Of a DNA stretch of 64,000 nucleotides, positions 1 through 8,835 are shown piece after piece. How positions within the stretch are numbered: the first letter of the stretch is position 1; each line of letters opens with the position of its first letter. This DNA comes from Candidatus Amunia macphersoniae. GTDB lineage: Bacteria; Chloroflexota; Dormibacteria; Aeolococcales; Aeolococcaceae. The notes under the pieces are model-generated. The model saw only the letters and a program-made list of their open reading frames with translations. It was not told where the DNA came from and searched no databases. The DNA is taken from assembly GCA_016464795.1 (NCBI GenBank), contig JAEKNN010000012.1:27269-91268 (forward strand), written 5' to 3'. A program made the position numbers and the translations under genes.

Positions 1-1282
1 GCTGTCCGAAGGCATCCTCGGCGAGGTCGAGCGGGCTCTGGGAGGGTTGCGCGGGCAGCGGCACGTTCTGCTCACCGGCGAGATCGACGCCGGTGGGAGC
101 GCCGATACCGAAGGCCAGCTGGTTGCTGTAGAAGGCGTCGGGTCCCATCAACTGGCCGATCTTGATGGCGCCGTTGTTCAGCGACAGGTCGAGCACGTAC
201 TGCATGTTGATGGTGCCGTGGGCACGATTGTCCCAGTCGTGGATGGTGGCGCCGTTGATGGTGGTAGGGCCTTCGTTGAAGGTGTAGCCGGGAGTGATCG
301 CATGGGCGTTGAGGCCGCCGGCGAAGGTCACCACCTTTTCCACGGATCCGGGCTCGTACACGTTGGCGACGGCCAGGTCACGGAGACTGGCGATTGGCGA
401 GGCCCAGTAGCTGTTGGCATCGTAGGTCGGCGCCTGCGCCCACGCCTTGATGGTCCCCGACTTGGTGTCCATCATGATCAGCGTTCCTGAGGAGGCCTGG
501 GCGGAGGCCACGCCCTGCGCGAGTGCCTGCTCGGCCCAGTACTGAACCTGCGAGTCCAACCCCAGCTGCAGATCGTTGCCGTTGCGAGCATCTGCCTGTG
601 GATCGTTGCTCAGGGTGATCGAGTTACCCGCCACGTCGCGAACGGTGGATTGGCGGCCGTCGCTGCCGTGGAGCACCGATTCGTAGTACGACTCGAGACC
701 GTACTGACCGTGACCGTCGTTGTTGACGTAACCGAGGAGGTTGGCGGCAAAGGACGAACCGCCCACCGGGGAGGGCTCGTACACGCGCTGCTCGGCGGGT
801 ACCACAACGATGCCCGGGAGCTGGAGGGCTGTCAGGCGATCGCTGACATCCTGCGAGACCCCCTTGGACAGGTACACGAAGCGAGTCGGCTTGGAGATCA
901 GCGAGTCGATGCTTGTCGTGTCCATCGACAGCGCCGGAGCCAGGCGTCGGGCAACGTCCCCTCTGGTGGCGACCTGGATCAATCCCGGGTCCGCGTACAC
1001 GTCGTAGATGGTGCGATTGCTGACCAGCACACGTCCTGTGCTGTCCAGGATGCGCCCGCGCGTCGCCGGGATGACCACGGACTTCTGGTGCAGGGCCGCT
1101 GCCGCCGTCGCCAGCGCGGAGTGCTGGCGCACCTGCACGTCGAGAAGGCGTGCGGTCAGGGTGATCGCCATCGCCAGGAACGCAAGGGCGAGCCACCTGC
1201 TGCGGTGCCTGAAATCCGGGGCGTCGGCGACGAACCATCCGCGCAGCCGGGGGGATGGGACAGGGTTGCGCCGCCGGCTCAT
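1..1282 (-). CDS. ftsI: FtsI/PBP3-type peptidoglycan transpeptidase, partial (C-terminus outside window)
   Basis: Septal peptidoglycan DD-transpeptidase, the class B penicillin-binding protein of the divisome. The ATG at 1282 overlaps the ftsL stop (ATGA), and 427 codons are open to the window edge. Residues 30-48 form a membrane anchor after a basic N-terminus; roughly 70-225 fit the PBP dimerisation region; the transpeptidase domain then begins. The active-site SxxK is visible as SVEK (Ser313, Lys316) after YEPG, and the SxN motif as SLN (Ser367). The KTG motif should lie beyond position 1. Position after mraZ-rsmH-ftsL is the standard dcw order, which favours FtsI over an elongation-specific PBP2. 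Confidence 0.93.
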   Translation of the reverse strand, partial: MSRRRNPVPSPRLRGWFVADAPDFRHRSRWLALAFLAMAITLTARLLDVQVRQHSALATAAAALHQKSVVIPATRGRILDSTGRVLVSNRTIYDVYADPGLIQVATRGDVARRLAPALSMDTTSIDSLISKPTRFVYLSKGVSQDVSDRLTALQLPGIVVVPAEQRVYEPSPVGGSSFAANLLGYVNNDGHGQYGLESYYESVLHGSDGRQSTVRDVAGNSITLSNDPQADARNGNDLQLGLDSQVQYWAEQALAQGVASAQASSGTLIMMDTKSGTIKAWAQAPTYDANSYWASPIASLRDLAVANVYEPGSVEKVVTFAGGLNAHAITPGYTFNEGPTTINGATIHDWDNRAHGTINMQYVLDLSLNNGAIKIGQLMGPDAFYSNQLAFGIGAPTGVDLAGEQNVPLPAQPSQSPLDLAEDAFGQ

Positions 1283-1767
1283 GGGGACACCCCGCGAGGC
1301 TGATGCACGCCCAGGGCACCGCCGACGGTCGCCACGAACCGCTGGAGCGGATCACCCCCTGCGGGCGCGCTCGCCACCAGGGGCGCCGGCATGTTCACCA
1401 CCGGCTTGAGAGGTACGTCGACATACGACCAGTGCCCCGCCGGCCGCATGCCTAGCGTCTGCGCCGCCGCCACGATGCGCTCAGCGCTCTCGAGGCGCGC
1501 GAGATCGCCCGCGAGCTGGGAGTTCTGGCCGCGCAGCTGCTGGTTCTGCTCTGCCAGGTTGCCCGCCTGGTAGGTGGCCTGTGTGGAGTGCGCGCTCTGG
1601 CTCACGTACGCCACTCCCACTCCCGCGAGCGCTGCGATGAGCGGCAGCAAGGGCAGCGGGGTGCGCGGACCGCCACGACGCAGGCGGGTGCGGCGGGCGG
1701 GCGGGTGGTCGTTGACGTGCCTGTCGAGGTCGTCGGCGGGAAGCTGAAGGTGTGGCTTTCTGGGCAC
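1279..1767 (-). CDS. ftsL: FtsL-like cell division protein
   Basis: Short bitopic division protein expected to pair with FtsB/DivIC and to activate FtsW/FtsI. The 162 residues comprise a basic proline-rich cytoplasmic N-terminus, one membrane helix at about 37-57, then a Gln/Asn/Leu-rich coiled coil at about 62-97 and an extracellular tail. FtsL sequences are poorly conserved; the call rests on size, topology and location between rsmH and ftsI. The GTG start at 1767 has GGAG about ten bases upstream, and the stop overlaps the ftsI start by four bases, so the two are probably translationally coupled. Confidence 0.8.
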   Translation of the reverse strand: MPRKPHLQLPADDLDRHVNDHPPARRTRLRRGGPRTPLPLLPLIAALAGVGVAYVSQSAHSTQATYQAGNLAEQNQQLRGQNSQLAGDLARLESAERIVAAAQTLGMRPAGHWSYVDVPLKPVVNMPAPLVASAPAGGDPLQRFVATVGGALGVHQPRGVSP

Positions 1768-1824
1768 AGCCCGGATCTCCGTATGGGTGAGACGTTGGGT
1801 GGGTGACGGACGGCGACGGCGTGG

Positions 1825-2826
1825 TCAGCGCGCGTCGTCGAGCCTCTCGGCGACACGGAGCCGGGCGGATCGAGCTCGCGGATTGGTCGCGAGCTCGGCG
1901 GCGTCGGGCTTGATCGCCTTGCGGCTGAGGAGGAGAAGAGAGGCCCGGTGAGCGCAGGTGCAGTGGGTCTGTTGGGGCGGACATAGACAGTTCTGTGCTG
2001 CGACGTGGAGTGCGTTCTTGACAATGGTGTCCTCGAGGGAGTGGAAGGAGACAACCCCAAGACGCCCACCGGGCCGAATGATTCGGATGGCTGCCTGCAG
2101 TCCCGCGTTCAGGCTCTCCAGCTCGTGGTTCACCTCGATGCGGAGTGCCTGGAATGTGCGTGTGGCCGGGTGGATCCGCTTCGGCCAGAAGCGCCGCGGG
2201 ATGGCCCGTTCGACCACCTCGCGCAACTGGGTGGTGGTGGTGAGCTGCCGCTCGGTCCGACTGCGCACGAGGCTGGCGGCGATGGCGCGAGCGAAGCGCT
2301 CCTCCCCGTAGGTGCGGATCAGGGCGGTCAGGTCGGCCTCCGGCCAGCCGTTGACGATGTCGGCGGCAGTGATGTCATCGCGGCGATCCATGCGCATGTC
2401 CAGCGGACCATCGAAGCGGAAGCTGAATCCGCGCACAGGGTCGTCCAATTGCAGCGACGAGAGGCCGAGGTCGAGCACGACGCCGTCGACACGGCCGAGG
2501 CGGTGGGCCTCCGCGATCGACTCCAGGTCGGCGAAATCGCCCTGGACGGCGGTCACCGCGGTGGTTGTGAAGCGCCTCCTGGACAGGTCCACGGCCGTCC
2601 GGTCGCGATCGATGGCAAGGATGCGCCCACCGGGATGAACGCGCTCGAGGAACGCGGCGACGTAGCCTCCGGCGCCCAGGGTGCCGTCGATGTACGTCTG
2701 CCCCGGCCGGGGCTGCAGGCTCTCTATGAGGGGGTGTAAAAGGACCGGCCGGTGACCCGTCGCCTCAGGCGTCGGACCACCGGGCGTGGCAGTGATCTCG
2801 TCGTCCATGCCGGCCACGATCGACAT
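1825..2826 (-). CDS. rsmH: 16S rRNA (cytosine-1402-N4)-methyltransferase RsmH
   Basis: SAM-dependent methyltransferase that adds the N4 methyl group to C1402 of 16S rRNA in the ribosomal P site. The 333-residue length fits the family. HRPVLLHPLIESL near residue 25 and the SAM-binding DGTLGAGGY at about 47-55 are diagnostic, followed by the family signatures LDLGLSSLQLDD, RGFSFRFDGPLDMRMD and GGRLGVVSFHSLED. It lies 39 bases downstream of mraZ in the dcw cluster. The ATG at 2826 has AGAGG seven bases upstream. Confidence 0.97.
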   Translation of the reverse strand: MSIVAGMDDEITATPGGPTPEATGHRPVLLHPLIESLQPRPGQTYIDGTLGAGGYVAAFLERVHPGGRILAIDRDRTAVDLSRRRFTTTAVTAVQGDFADLESIAEAHRLGRVDGVVLDLGLSSLQLDDPVRGFSFRFDGPLDMRMDRRDDITAADIVNGWPEADLTALIRTYGEERFARAIAASLVRSRTERQLTTTTQLREVVERAIPRRFWPKRIHPATRTFQALRIEVNHELESLNAGLQAAIRIIRPGGRLGVVSFHSLEDTIVKNALHVAAQNCLCPPQQTHCTCAHRASLLLLSRKAIKPDAAELATNPRARSARLRVAERLDDAR

Positions 2827-2865
2827 GTCGAGCCTCTGGCGAAGTGGTTGTTGGGGTGAGCTCGG

Positions 2866-3315
2866 TCACTGACGATCGGCAGCCGCGCGCGATCGGGTGC
2901 CGATGCGATCGCCGAGCTCGGTGAAGATCTCAGGATTGAGGGCCAGTACCTCGGCGTCCCAGACCTGCTCGCCAACGATCTCCACGACGTTGGAGACCCC
3001 GACAAAGACAGCTCGATCCTGGATCTGCGCAAAGCTGCGGTGCTCGGGGGTGAGCAAGATCCGGCCCTGCGCGTCGATGTCGACCGGCCGGGCGCCGGCA
3101 TGGAGGTGGCGCATGAAGAGGCGCTTGTCAGCTGAGCTCTCGGCCGTCAGGCGGAAGTTCTGCTCGTACTCCTGCCACTCCTGCGCCGGCCGGATCACGA
3201 GCCGGTTCTCCGCGCCCGGAGCAACCACGGCGCCGGCCAGGTCGCGGCGGAACTGAGCCGGAAGCGCCACCCGGCCCTTGGGATCGACGGAATGGCGGAA
3301 GCTGCCGTAGAACAC
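2866..3315 (-). CDS. mraZ: Transcriptional regulator MraZ
   Basis: Ring-forming DNA-binding protein that controls its own dcw operon. It is 149 residues long with the two SpoVT/AbrB-like half-domains of the family; the repeated signature is visible as DPKGR (residues 11-15) and DAQGR (81-85). The start is a GTG at 3315 (reading MFYGSF), matching the conserved family N-terminus, so no upstream start is needed. First gene of the operon mraZ-rsmH-ftsL-ftsI. A three-unit MraZ box lies 56 bases upstream of the start, predicting autoregulation. Confidence 0.96.
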   Translation of the reverse strand: MFYGSFRHSVDPKGRVALPAQFRRDLAGAVVAPGAENRLVIRPAQEWQEYEQNFRLTAESSADKRLFMRHLHAGARPVDIDAQGRILLTPEHRSFAQIQDRAVFVGVSNVVEIVGEQVWDAEVLALNPEIFTELGDRIGTRSRAAADRQ

Positions 3316-3370
3316 GGCTCAGCCCTCGCCATCACGTCGTGCCCACGGCCTCTGCACATTCCTTGCCCTT

Positions 3371-3400
3371 TCACCACTTTCCACCACTTTGCCCCACCAG
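3371..3400 (-). promoter_or_regulatory. MraZ box operator (three GTGG repeats, 10-bp phased)
   Basis: Read on the minus strand this holds three direct repeats of about ten bases, GTGGGGCAAA, GTGGTGGAAA and GTGGTGAAAG, in phase with the DNA helix. Tandem GTGG repeats with 10-bp spacing upstream of mraZ are the established MraZ binding site. The distance to the mraZ start (56 bases) suits an operator over the promoter. Confidence 0.85.
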
Positions 3401-3493
3401 TGCCGCGAAAGGTAGCAGTCTGGCCTCAACGCGTCAATGCGAACAGATGTACCTGTCGTGTCGCCTCGCTCGGCGGCCGTGGCGGCGCCGAGA

Positions 3494-3499
3494 TAGAAT
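3494..3499 (+). promoter_or_regulatory. -10 element of rnpB
   Basis: TAGAAT, five of six matches to TATAAT, ends six bases before the predicted 5' end of RNase P RNA at 3506, the right spacing for a -10 box. I see no convincing -35 hexamer. Confidence 0.55.
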
Positions 3500-3505
3500 T
3501 GGCTG

Positions 3506-3905
3506 GCAAGCCGGCCGGACGGCCGCGGGCGCTCGTCGTCCGAGGAAAGTCCGGGCTCCACAGAGCAGGGCGCTGGGCAATACCCAGTCGGGGTGACCCG
3601 AAGGAGAGTGCCACAGAAATGACACAGCCGCGGTGAGAGCCGCGGCAACGGTGAAATGGTGGGGTAAGAGCCCACCGGCGGCCGGGTGACCGGCCGGCCA
3701 GGTAAACCCCGTCCGGAGCAAGGCCGAACAGGGACGAGCGGCTCGCCGCTCAGGGGCTGCTCGCCCCGTGTCCCGGGTCGGGCCGCTGGAGGCGCCGGGC
3801 AATCGGCGTCGTAGATGGATGGCCGTCCCCCGCCGCCGGGGAGCGGCGACCTCGGGGTCGTCAACGAAGCGGTGGGGACAGAACCCGGCTTACAGGCCGG
3901 CTTGC
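3506..3905 (+). ncRNA. rnpB: RNase P RNA (bacterial type A)
   Basis: Catalytic RNA of ribonuclease P, which matures tRNA 5' ends. The ends form a perfect 11-bp P1 helix (GCAAGCCGGCC at 3506-3516 with GGCCGGCTTGC at 3895-3905). Universally conserved blocks occur in order: GAGGAAAGTCCGGGCTCC, the GGTGAAATGGTGGGGTAAGAG block, GGTAAACCCC, GGAGCAAGGCCGAA, TAGATGGATGGC and ACAGAACCCGGCTTA. These match CR-I to CR-V of the type A (ancestral) fold. About 400 nt is normal. It is transcribed away from mraZ and towards the convergent rnhA. Confidence 0.97.
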
Positions 3906-3926
3906 ACGCTCCCCACCCCGACGTTC

Positions 3927-4391
3927 CTACTCCAGGGGCAGATCGGCTCGGCGGGTCGATGGTGGCGCGCCGGTGGCCAGCTGTCGCGCCACCGCGCTCA
4001 CGGCCAGCGCGTCGACTCGCTCGTTGCCCGGCTCGCCACTGTGGCCGCGAACGTGCTCGAACTGCACGCGCGAGTCCACCAGCGGGTCGATGGTTGGATA
4101 CAGGTCGAGGTTCGCCTTGCGCTTCCATCGGCGCTGCAGCCAGTTGATCGCCCCCAGGCTGTCGGTGCGCACCACGATGCGCCAACTGCTGTCGTCGCCG
4201 ACGCGCGCTCGGACGGCGCGCAGACCTTCGCGGACCGCCTTGAGCTCCTCACGATTGTTGGTGGTCATCGGCTCCGCACCCGCAGCTTCCTGCACTGAGC
4301 CGTCGGGCCATTCCACCCGGAACGCCCATGCGCCTGCCCCGGGGTTTCCCGAGCAGGCGCCGTCGGTGTAGACGACGACCGTGCCGGTCAC
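3927..4391 (-). CDS. rnhA: Ribonuclease HI
   Basis: Endonuclease that degrades the RNA strand of RNA-DNA hybrids. The chosen GTG start at 4391 overlaps the stop of the upstream zinc-ribbon gene (GTGA) and gives 154 residues, the usual RNase HI length; a start ten codons earlier at 4421 is possible. With the GTG start, the four acidic catalytic residues are Asp10 (YTDGACSGNPG), Glu49 (NNREEL), Asp77 (RTDS) and Asp127 (ERVDALA), and His117 is in VRGHSGE. Co-transcribed with the zinc-ribbon gene and trpD. Confidence 0.95.
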   Translation of the reverse strand: MTGTVVVYTDGACSGNPGAGAWAFRVEWPDGSVQEAAGAEPMTTNNREELKAVREGLRAVRARVGDDSSWRIVVRTDSLGAINWLQRRWKRKANLDLYPTIDPLVDSRVQFEHVRGHSGEPGNERVDALAVSAVARQLATGAPPSTRRADLPLE

Positions 4392-5083
4392 GAGACCACG
4401 ATCCGGTCGCACCCAGAGCACTGCGCCGGCTCGCCGGCGAGGCGAATGTGACGCACCTCCGAATTGGCGAAGGGGATGTGACAGCCCCCGCAGCTGTCGG
4501 CGGTCAGGTGCACCACAGCCGGCTGCACGCGACGGCGGAGCCTTTCGTACAGCGCCAGGTCCGTGGCCTGCTGCGTCGCCGCCAGCTCCGCCCGCTCCCG
4601 CTCGTGCTGATCGATCGCCGCTCGCAACGCCGCCGCCCGCTCCAGCACCTCGCCGGCCCGACCAGCCCGCACCTGCTCCAGCTCGACGGTCGCCCCGTTG
4701 GCGTCGCGCTCTCGAGCCGCGGCCGACTCGGCGGCCTGCATGAGCTCGAGGAGACGGTCATCCTCGACGTCGATCCGCTGCCTCAAGGCCTCCAGCTCGT
4801 GCTGCATGCCGAGCAGCTCCTGAGGGTTGCGAACCGAGCCTCCGTAGAGGTGCCTGTCCAGCTCCCGGGCACGCTGCCTCAAGCCCTCCACGTGCTTCTC
4901 CGCGGTGGCCACGCTGTCCTCGGCGGCTGTCTGTTCCCGGTGCGCCTTGCGAGCCTGGCGTCGCCGCCGCTCGAGCTCCGGATCCCCGGCGATGGCGGCC
5001 TCCGCGTCGCGCAGGCGGGCTGTGTCATGCACCACGCGTGCATCGATCTCCTGGAGGCGCAGGAGGTCGCCGCCCCGGCTCAC
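4388..5083 (-). CDS. Coiled-coil protein with C4 zinc ribbon (CdsZ/zf-RING_7 type)
   Basis: A 231-residue protein of mostly charged, heptad-like sequence (about 5-185, Arg/Glu/Ala-rich, long coiled coil) ending in a zinc ribbon with Cys198, Cys201, Cys222 and Cys225 (CGGC and CSGC knuckles). This architecture defines a broadly conserved family whose members often sit beside RNase HI in Actinobacteria and relatives; a nucleic-acid role has been suggested but is not settled. Its start overlaps the trpD stop by four bases and its stop overlaps the rnhA start, so all three are probably coupled. Confidence 0.88.
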   Translation of the reverse strand: MSRGGDLLRLQEIDARVVHDTARLRDAEAAIAGDPELERRRRQARKAHREQTAAEDSVATAEKHVEGLRQRARELDRHLYGGSVRNPQELLGMQHELEALRQRIDVEDDRLLELMQAAESAAARERDANGATVELEQVRAGRAGEVLERAAALRAAIDQHERERAELAATQQATDLALYERLRRRVQPAVVHLTADSCGGCHIPFANSEVRHIRLAGEPAQCSGCDRIVVS

Positions 5084-6105
5084 TCAATCCCCTGCGAGAC
5101 CGCGACCAGACAGTGCAGCGCGGTGCGGGCAGCGCCCGAGTCGATGGAGGCGCGCGACCGCTCGATGCCGTCGGCCAGGTCGACGGCAACATCCGCCGCC
5201 ACGATCGCCGCGGCCGCGTTGAGCAGCACCACGTCACGGGCGGGTCCTTCGCACCCATCCAGCACCGCGACGATGGCGGCGGCGTTGACGGCGGCGTCCC
5301 CGCCGCTGATCGCCTCGCGTGGAGCAGCGCGCAGTCCCAGCGCCTGGGGGTCGATCTCGAGGTCGCGCACACCCCCCACGGTGACCTCATGGCCGTGGGC
5401 GACGCCGTCGAGTCCGAGCTCGTCCATCCCGTCGGGGCCGATGAACACCAGCGCGTGGACGTGACCGAGCCGGTGCAGCACCCCCGCCATCACCGCCGCC
5501 GGCGCACTGCCGGCCACTCCCAGCGCCTGGTGGCGAACCCGCGCCGGGTTGGCCAGCGGACCGAGGATGTTGAAGACTGTGCGGATGCCGAGCTCGCGGC
5601 GGGGGGCTGCCGCGTGGCGCATGGCGGGATGGAAGGCCGGCGCGAAGATGAAGCCGATTCCGGCCTCGTCGACGCAGCGACGCACACCGGCGGCATCGAG
5701 GGTGACCCGCACCCCCAGCTCCTCGAGCACGTCGGCACTGCCACACCGCGAGGAGGCGGCCCGGTTGCCATGCTTGGCGACCCTGCACCCCGCGCCCGCG
5801 GCCACCAGGGCGGCGGCGGTTGAGATGTTGAAGGTGTTGCTGCCGTCGCCGCCCGTGCCACAGGTGTCCACCGCTCCGGGTTCGAGCTGGACCGGGGTGG
5901 CGTGGTCACGCATCGACATCACCATCCCGGTGAGCTCGTCGACGGACTCGCCCTTGGTGCGCAGAGCGGCGAGCAGAGCACCGATCTGGGCCGGCGTCGC
6001 GGTCCCCTCCATGACCGAGTCCATGACTGCGCGCGCGGTCGGGACGTCCAGCGAGTCGCCGCGGACGATCGTCTCGAGCGCCACGCGCATCAGCACATCG
6101 GTCAC
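5080..6105 (-). CDS. trpD: Anthranilate phosphoribosyltransferase
   Basis: Transfers the phosphoribosyl group of PRPP to anthranilate, the second step of tryptophan synthesis. The chosen GTG at 6105 gives 341 residues, the usual size; the frame stays open upstream but that sequence is unlike the family. The PRPP-binding CGTGGDGSNTFNIST (about 82-96), KHGNRAASS (about 113-121) and the GPLANPA motif are intact. A -10-like TACCGT lies nine bases before the GTG, suggesting a nearly leaderless mRNA. No other trp genes are in the window. Confidence 0.95.
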   Translation of the reverse strand: MTDVLMRVALETIVRGDSLDVPTARAVMDSVMEGTATPAQIGALLAALRTKGESVDELTGMVMSMRDHATPVQLEPGAVDTCGTGGDGSNTFNISTAAALVAAGAGCRVAKHGNRAASSRCGSADVLEELGVRVTLDAAGVRRCVDEAGIGFIFAPAFHPAMRHAAAPRRELGIRTVFNILGPLANPARVRHQALGVAGSAPAAVMAGVLHRLGHVHALVFIGPDGMDELGLDGVAHGHEVTVGGVRDLEIDPQALGLRAAPREAISGGDAAVNAAAIVAVLDGCEGPARDVVLLNAAAAIVAADVAVDLADGIERSRASIDSGAARTALHCLVAVSQGIE

Positions 6106-6154
6106 CAGGGCGCGACGGTAGCATCCGCGGCGCCGGCCTATACTCGGCGCCCCC

Positions 6155-6958
6155 ATGGCAGCCCGGACGTCCATCCCCTTCGACCCGGCGGTGGTGAGTC
6201 CCTGGGCGATCGGAGAGGGGCCCAGGGGCGTGCTCCTGCTGCACGGTTTCGCGGGCACGCCCCCCGAGCTGCGCCGCCTCGGCAACCACCTCGCTGGGCG
6301 CGGCTACCGCTGCCGCGGACCCGCTCTGGCCGGTCACGCCACCACCCCGGAGGCGCTCCTGGCAACCGATCGACGCGACTGGACCCGCTCGGCGCAGGCC
6401 GAGCTCGACCGCCTGGCCGGCGAGTGCGAGCAGGTCATGGTGGTGGGGCAGTCGATGGGCGGCACCATCGCTCTGCACCTCGCCGCCACCGATCTGCGGA
6501 TCGCGGCTGTGGCCACGCTCGCCGCCCCGGTGTGGCTCTCGGCGGCGGCGACGCGACTGATCTCCATCGCCAAGTACGTGGTGCGCTGGCACACAGCCGG
6601 CAGCGACGTCGATCTCTACGATCCGGTGGCCATCGAGGAGCTGTACTCGCACGGACGACGCCCGATGCGCTCGATCCGGGAGTTCACACGGCTTCTCGGT
6701 GAGGTGCGCGACGAGCTGGCGATGATCCGCGCCCCCGTGCTGGTGCTCCACGGCGGCCGCGATCGCACGATCGATCCGGAGAACGCGCTGGAGATCGAGC
6801 GCCGCCTGGTCTGCAGCAGCCACGTGGCCCGCATCGTCTTTCCGCGCAGCGGCCACGGGATGAGCGTCGACATCGACAGTGAGCCGATCAATGCCGCCGT
6901 CACCGACTGGCTCGACAGCCACACCAGCGCGCCGCTGACACCGTCAGCCGGGCGCTGA
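6155..6958 (+). CDS. Alpha/beta hydrolase, carboxylesterase/monoacylglycerol lipase-like
   Basis: A 267-residue cytoplasmic alpha/beta hydrolase. The oxyanion motif LLHGFAG (28-34), nucleophile elbow GQSMGG (Ser100), acid Asp203 (HGGRDRTID) and base His234 (SGHGMS) complete the catalytic triad. Length and motifs resemble thermostable Est30-type carboxylesterases acting on short- to medium-chain esters; the substrate is not predictable. Divergent from trpD with a 49-bp gap. TATACT at 6139-6144 is ten bases before the ATG, so the mRNA has almost no leader. Confidence 0.88.
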   Translation: MAARTSIPFDPAVVSPWAIGEGPRGVLLLHGFAGTPPELRRLGNHLAGRGYRCRGPALAGHATTPEALLATDRRDWTRSAQAELDRLAGECEQVMVVGQSMGGTIALHLAATDLRIAAVATLAAPVWLSAAATRLISIAKYVVRWHTAGSDVDLYDPVAIEELYSHGRRPMRSIREFTRLLGEVRDELAMIRAPVLVLHGGRDRTIDPENALEIERRLVCSSHVARIVFPRSGHGMSVDIDSEPINAAVTDWLDSHTSAPLTPSAGR

Positions 6959-6960
6959 GC

Positions 6961-7254
6961 TCAGCCGCCGAGCTCCTCGAGAAGGCGACGTGCCAGCTCG
7001 GGGTCGATGACCGGGTTGGACGGTGGTCCCTCGGCGATTGGCTGATGGCGCCGTGACCGACCAGCACCAACGCGCCCGGCGTCACTCCGCGTCACTCCTG
7101 TCACGGTGCGACCGCAGGCCCCGCAGCTCAACACCGACGTGCTGGTGCCGGCCCCGGCGTACTCGCGATGGGAGCTGCGGAGCCAGCCTCCGCAGTGCGG
7201 GCACAGCCGCGGCGGGGGGCGATGCCCGGGGCGCGACGCAACACCTCGTTGCAC
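6961..7254 (-). CDS. Small zinc-ribbon-like protein
   Basis: A 97-residue protein of unknown function. CPHC near residue 18 and CGAC near residue 44 form a plausible treble-clef/zinc-ribbon pair; the rest is basic, with a helical C-terminus (ELARRLLEELGG). The start is a GTG at 7254 preceded, eight bases away, by a perfect AAGGAGGT Shine-Dalgarno (7263-7270), the strongest in this window and the main evidence that this is a real gene. It is convergent with the hydrolase gene (2-bp gap). Confidence 0.7.
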   Translation of the reverse strand: MQRGVASRPGHRPPPRLCPHCGGWLRSSHREYAGAGTSTSVLSCGACGRTVTGVTRSDAGRVGAGRSRRHQPIAEGPPSNPVIDPELARRLLEELGG

Positions 7255-7380
7255 GACCTCAGACCTCCTTCACGCAGATTTACCAATGCTTGGTCGCCGC
7301 GTGACCGTTGCCACAGGCTGCAAGCGTACGTTGCCAGCAGCCCCGGTGCCACCGGGTCCAACCAGCCCAGGAGCAAAGAC

Positions 7381-7554
7381 ATGGCAGCTGTAGAACTGCA
7401 ACGCGAGGTAGACGCCAGCGAGAACGACGCCTCCGACAGGTACATCCGCCGGCAGCGTCTTGCCGTGTTCCTCGCGGACGCCGTGCGTCACGCGGACGCC
7501 ATGCTTCGACTCGAGGCCAGCCTTCGCAACTCCGTGAGGCAGACCGCAGCCTGA
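7381..7554 (+). CDS. Small hypothetical protein (57 aa)
   Basis: A 57-codon ORF with a good Shine-Dalgarno (AGGAG eight bases before the ATG). The product is soluble and helical with alternating charged and Ala/Leu residues (RRQRLAVFLADAVRHADAML), with no membrane segment or Cys. It sits alone between the divergent zinc-ribbon gene and the Nudix gene. Not recognised; possibly a small regulatory or protein-binding helix bundle. Confidence 0.5.
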   Translation: MAAVELQREVDASENDASDRYIRRQRLAVFLADAVRHADAMLRLEASLRNSVRQTAA

Positions 7555-7574
7555 TCTGGTGACTGGCGGTCCCG

Positions 7575-7580
7575 TACAGT
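7575..7580 (+). promoter_or_regulatory. -10 element, leaderless Nudix gene
   Basis: TACAGT followed by six bases (GGCTGG) and the ATG at 7587. Predicted transcription start falls on or next to the start codon; no Shine-Dalgarno is present. Confidence 0.6.
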
Positions 7581-7586
7581 GGCTGG

Positions 7587-8192
7587 ATGGCAGAGCTCGT
7601 GCAGCTGCTGCGCCGCGCCATGGACGGCCTGGATGCCGAGCACGAGGCCGCACCCCCGCGCAGCCGTCGCGCCGCCGGGGTGCTGCTCCTGTTCGACAGC
7701 CGGGATGAGCGACTGCCACTGCTCTTCCTGGAACGTACAGCCCACCTCCGCCACCACGCCGGACAGATCGGTTTCCCTGGTGGCGGCAGCGAGGCGAGCG
7801 ACGTGGACATCGTCGACACCGCCCTGCGTGAGGCTGCCGAGGAGGCGGGGATCCCGCGCCAGCTCGTGGAGGTGATCGGCCTGTTACCGCCGTTCTTGAC
7901 TGCAACCTCGGACAACTGGCTGACCCCGGTGATTGGCGTGCACGACTGCGAGATCGACCTGCGCCGTGACCCTTTCGAGGTGGCGCGTCTCTTCCGTGTC
8001 GACCTGTGCACGCTCATGGATGCGCCTCACACAGTGCGCACGATGAGCGATGAGGGACGGGCTCGCGACGTCCACTTCTACGAGGTCGCGGGCACTGTCA
8101 TCTGGGGCGTGACCGCGGCCATCGTCGCCGAGCTCCTCACCCGCATACGCGCCCAGGCGAGTGGGGCGGACCAAGTGTCAGGTCAACGGTAG
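7587..8192 (+). CDS. NudL-type Nudix hydrolase, probable CoA pyrophosphatase
   Basis: Probably hydrolyses CoA or its derivatives to 3'-phospho-ADP and (acyl-)phosphopantetheine. In 201 residues it has the NudL/UPF0035 signature LRHHAGQIGFPGG immediately before the Nudix box, itself intact as GG(x)5 through REAAEEAG. Both signatures together separate this subfamily from general ADP-ribose pyrophosphatases. The 3' end overlaps the convergent MBL hydrolase gene by ten bases. Confidence 0.87.
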   Translation: MAELVQLLRRAMDGLDAEHEAAPPRSRRAAGVLLLFDSRDERLPLLFLERTAHLRHHAGQIGFPGGGSEASDVDIVDTALREAAEEAGIPRQLVEVIGLLPPFLTATSDNWLTPVIGVHDCEIDLRRDPFEVARLFRVDLCTLMDAPHTVRTMSDEGRARDVHFYEVAGTVIWGVTAAIVAELLTRIRAQASGADQVSGQR

Positions 8193-8835
8193 CGAGGATG
8201 CACGATGAACGGGTTGTCCCGCATCTCATCGCCGATGCTGGTGCGGGCTCCGTGGCCGGGGTACACCACAGTCTCGGCCGGCAGGGTGTACAGCCTCTCC
8301 TCGACGCTGAACATCAGTTGCTGCCAGTCCCCGCCGGGAAGATCGGCACGGCCCACCCCCCGGTGGAACAGCGTGTCGCCGCTGAGCAGGTCGGTGCCGG
8401 CGACGAAGCAGACCGAGCCGCGGGTGTGGCCAGGGGTGTGGACGACGCCGATGCCGATCCCCTGCCATTCGAGGACCTGGCCGTCGACCAGGTCTTCGTC
8501 GACCACCACGTCGGGGATGTCCGCAGGGATTCCCGGGAGAAGGCGCATGGTGACCAGCTGCTCGCGATCATGAGGATGCAGCGCCACCGGACAGCGGTGG
8601 GCTGCCACCACCCTCGGCACCCCGTTGACGTGGTCGCCATGGCCGTGGGTCAGCAGCACTCGCTCGCAGCGCCACCCGTGGTCCTCCAGCAGCTCCAGGA
8701 CGGCGGCGTTCTGCAGGCCAGGGTCGACGACCACGGCGGCGTCGCTGTCGCGCCTGTGCAGCACATAGCAGTTCTGGTCGTAGGTCGGGTCGACCACGAT
8801 GTGAAGGTCGACGAGATCGCCCAGCCCCTCCGGCA

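Noticed and set aside
1..1355. Several plus- and minus-frame ORFs at the left edge (for example 47-490 plus)
   Set aside because: The partial ftsI frame on the minus strand, running off the edge, carries SxxK, SxN and a membrane anchor and accounts for the whole interval.
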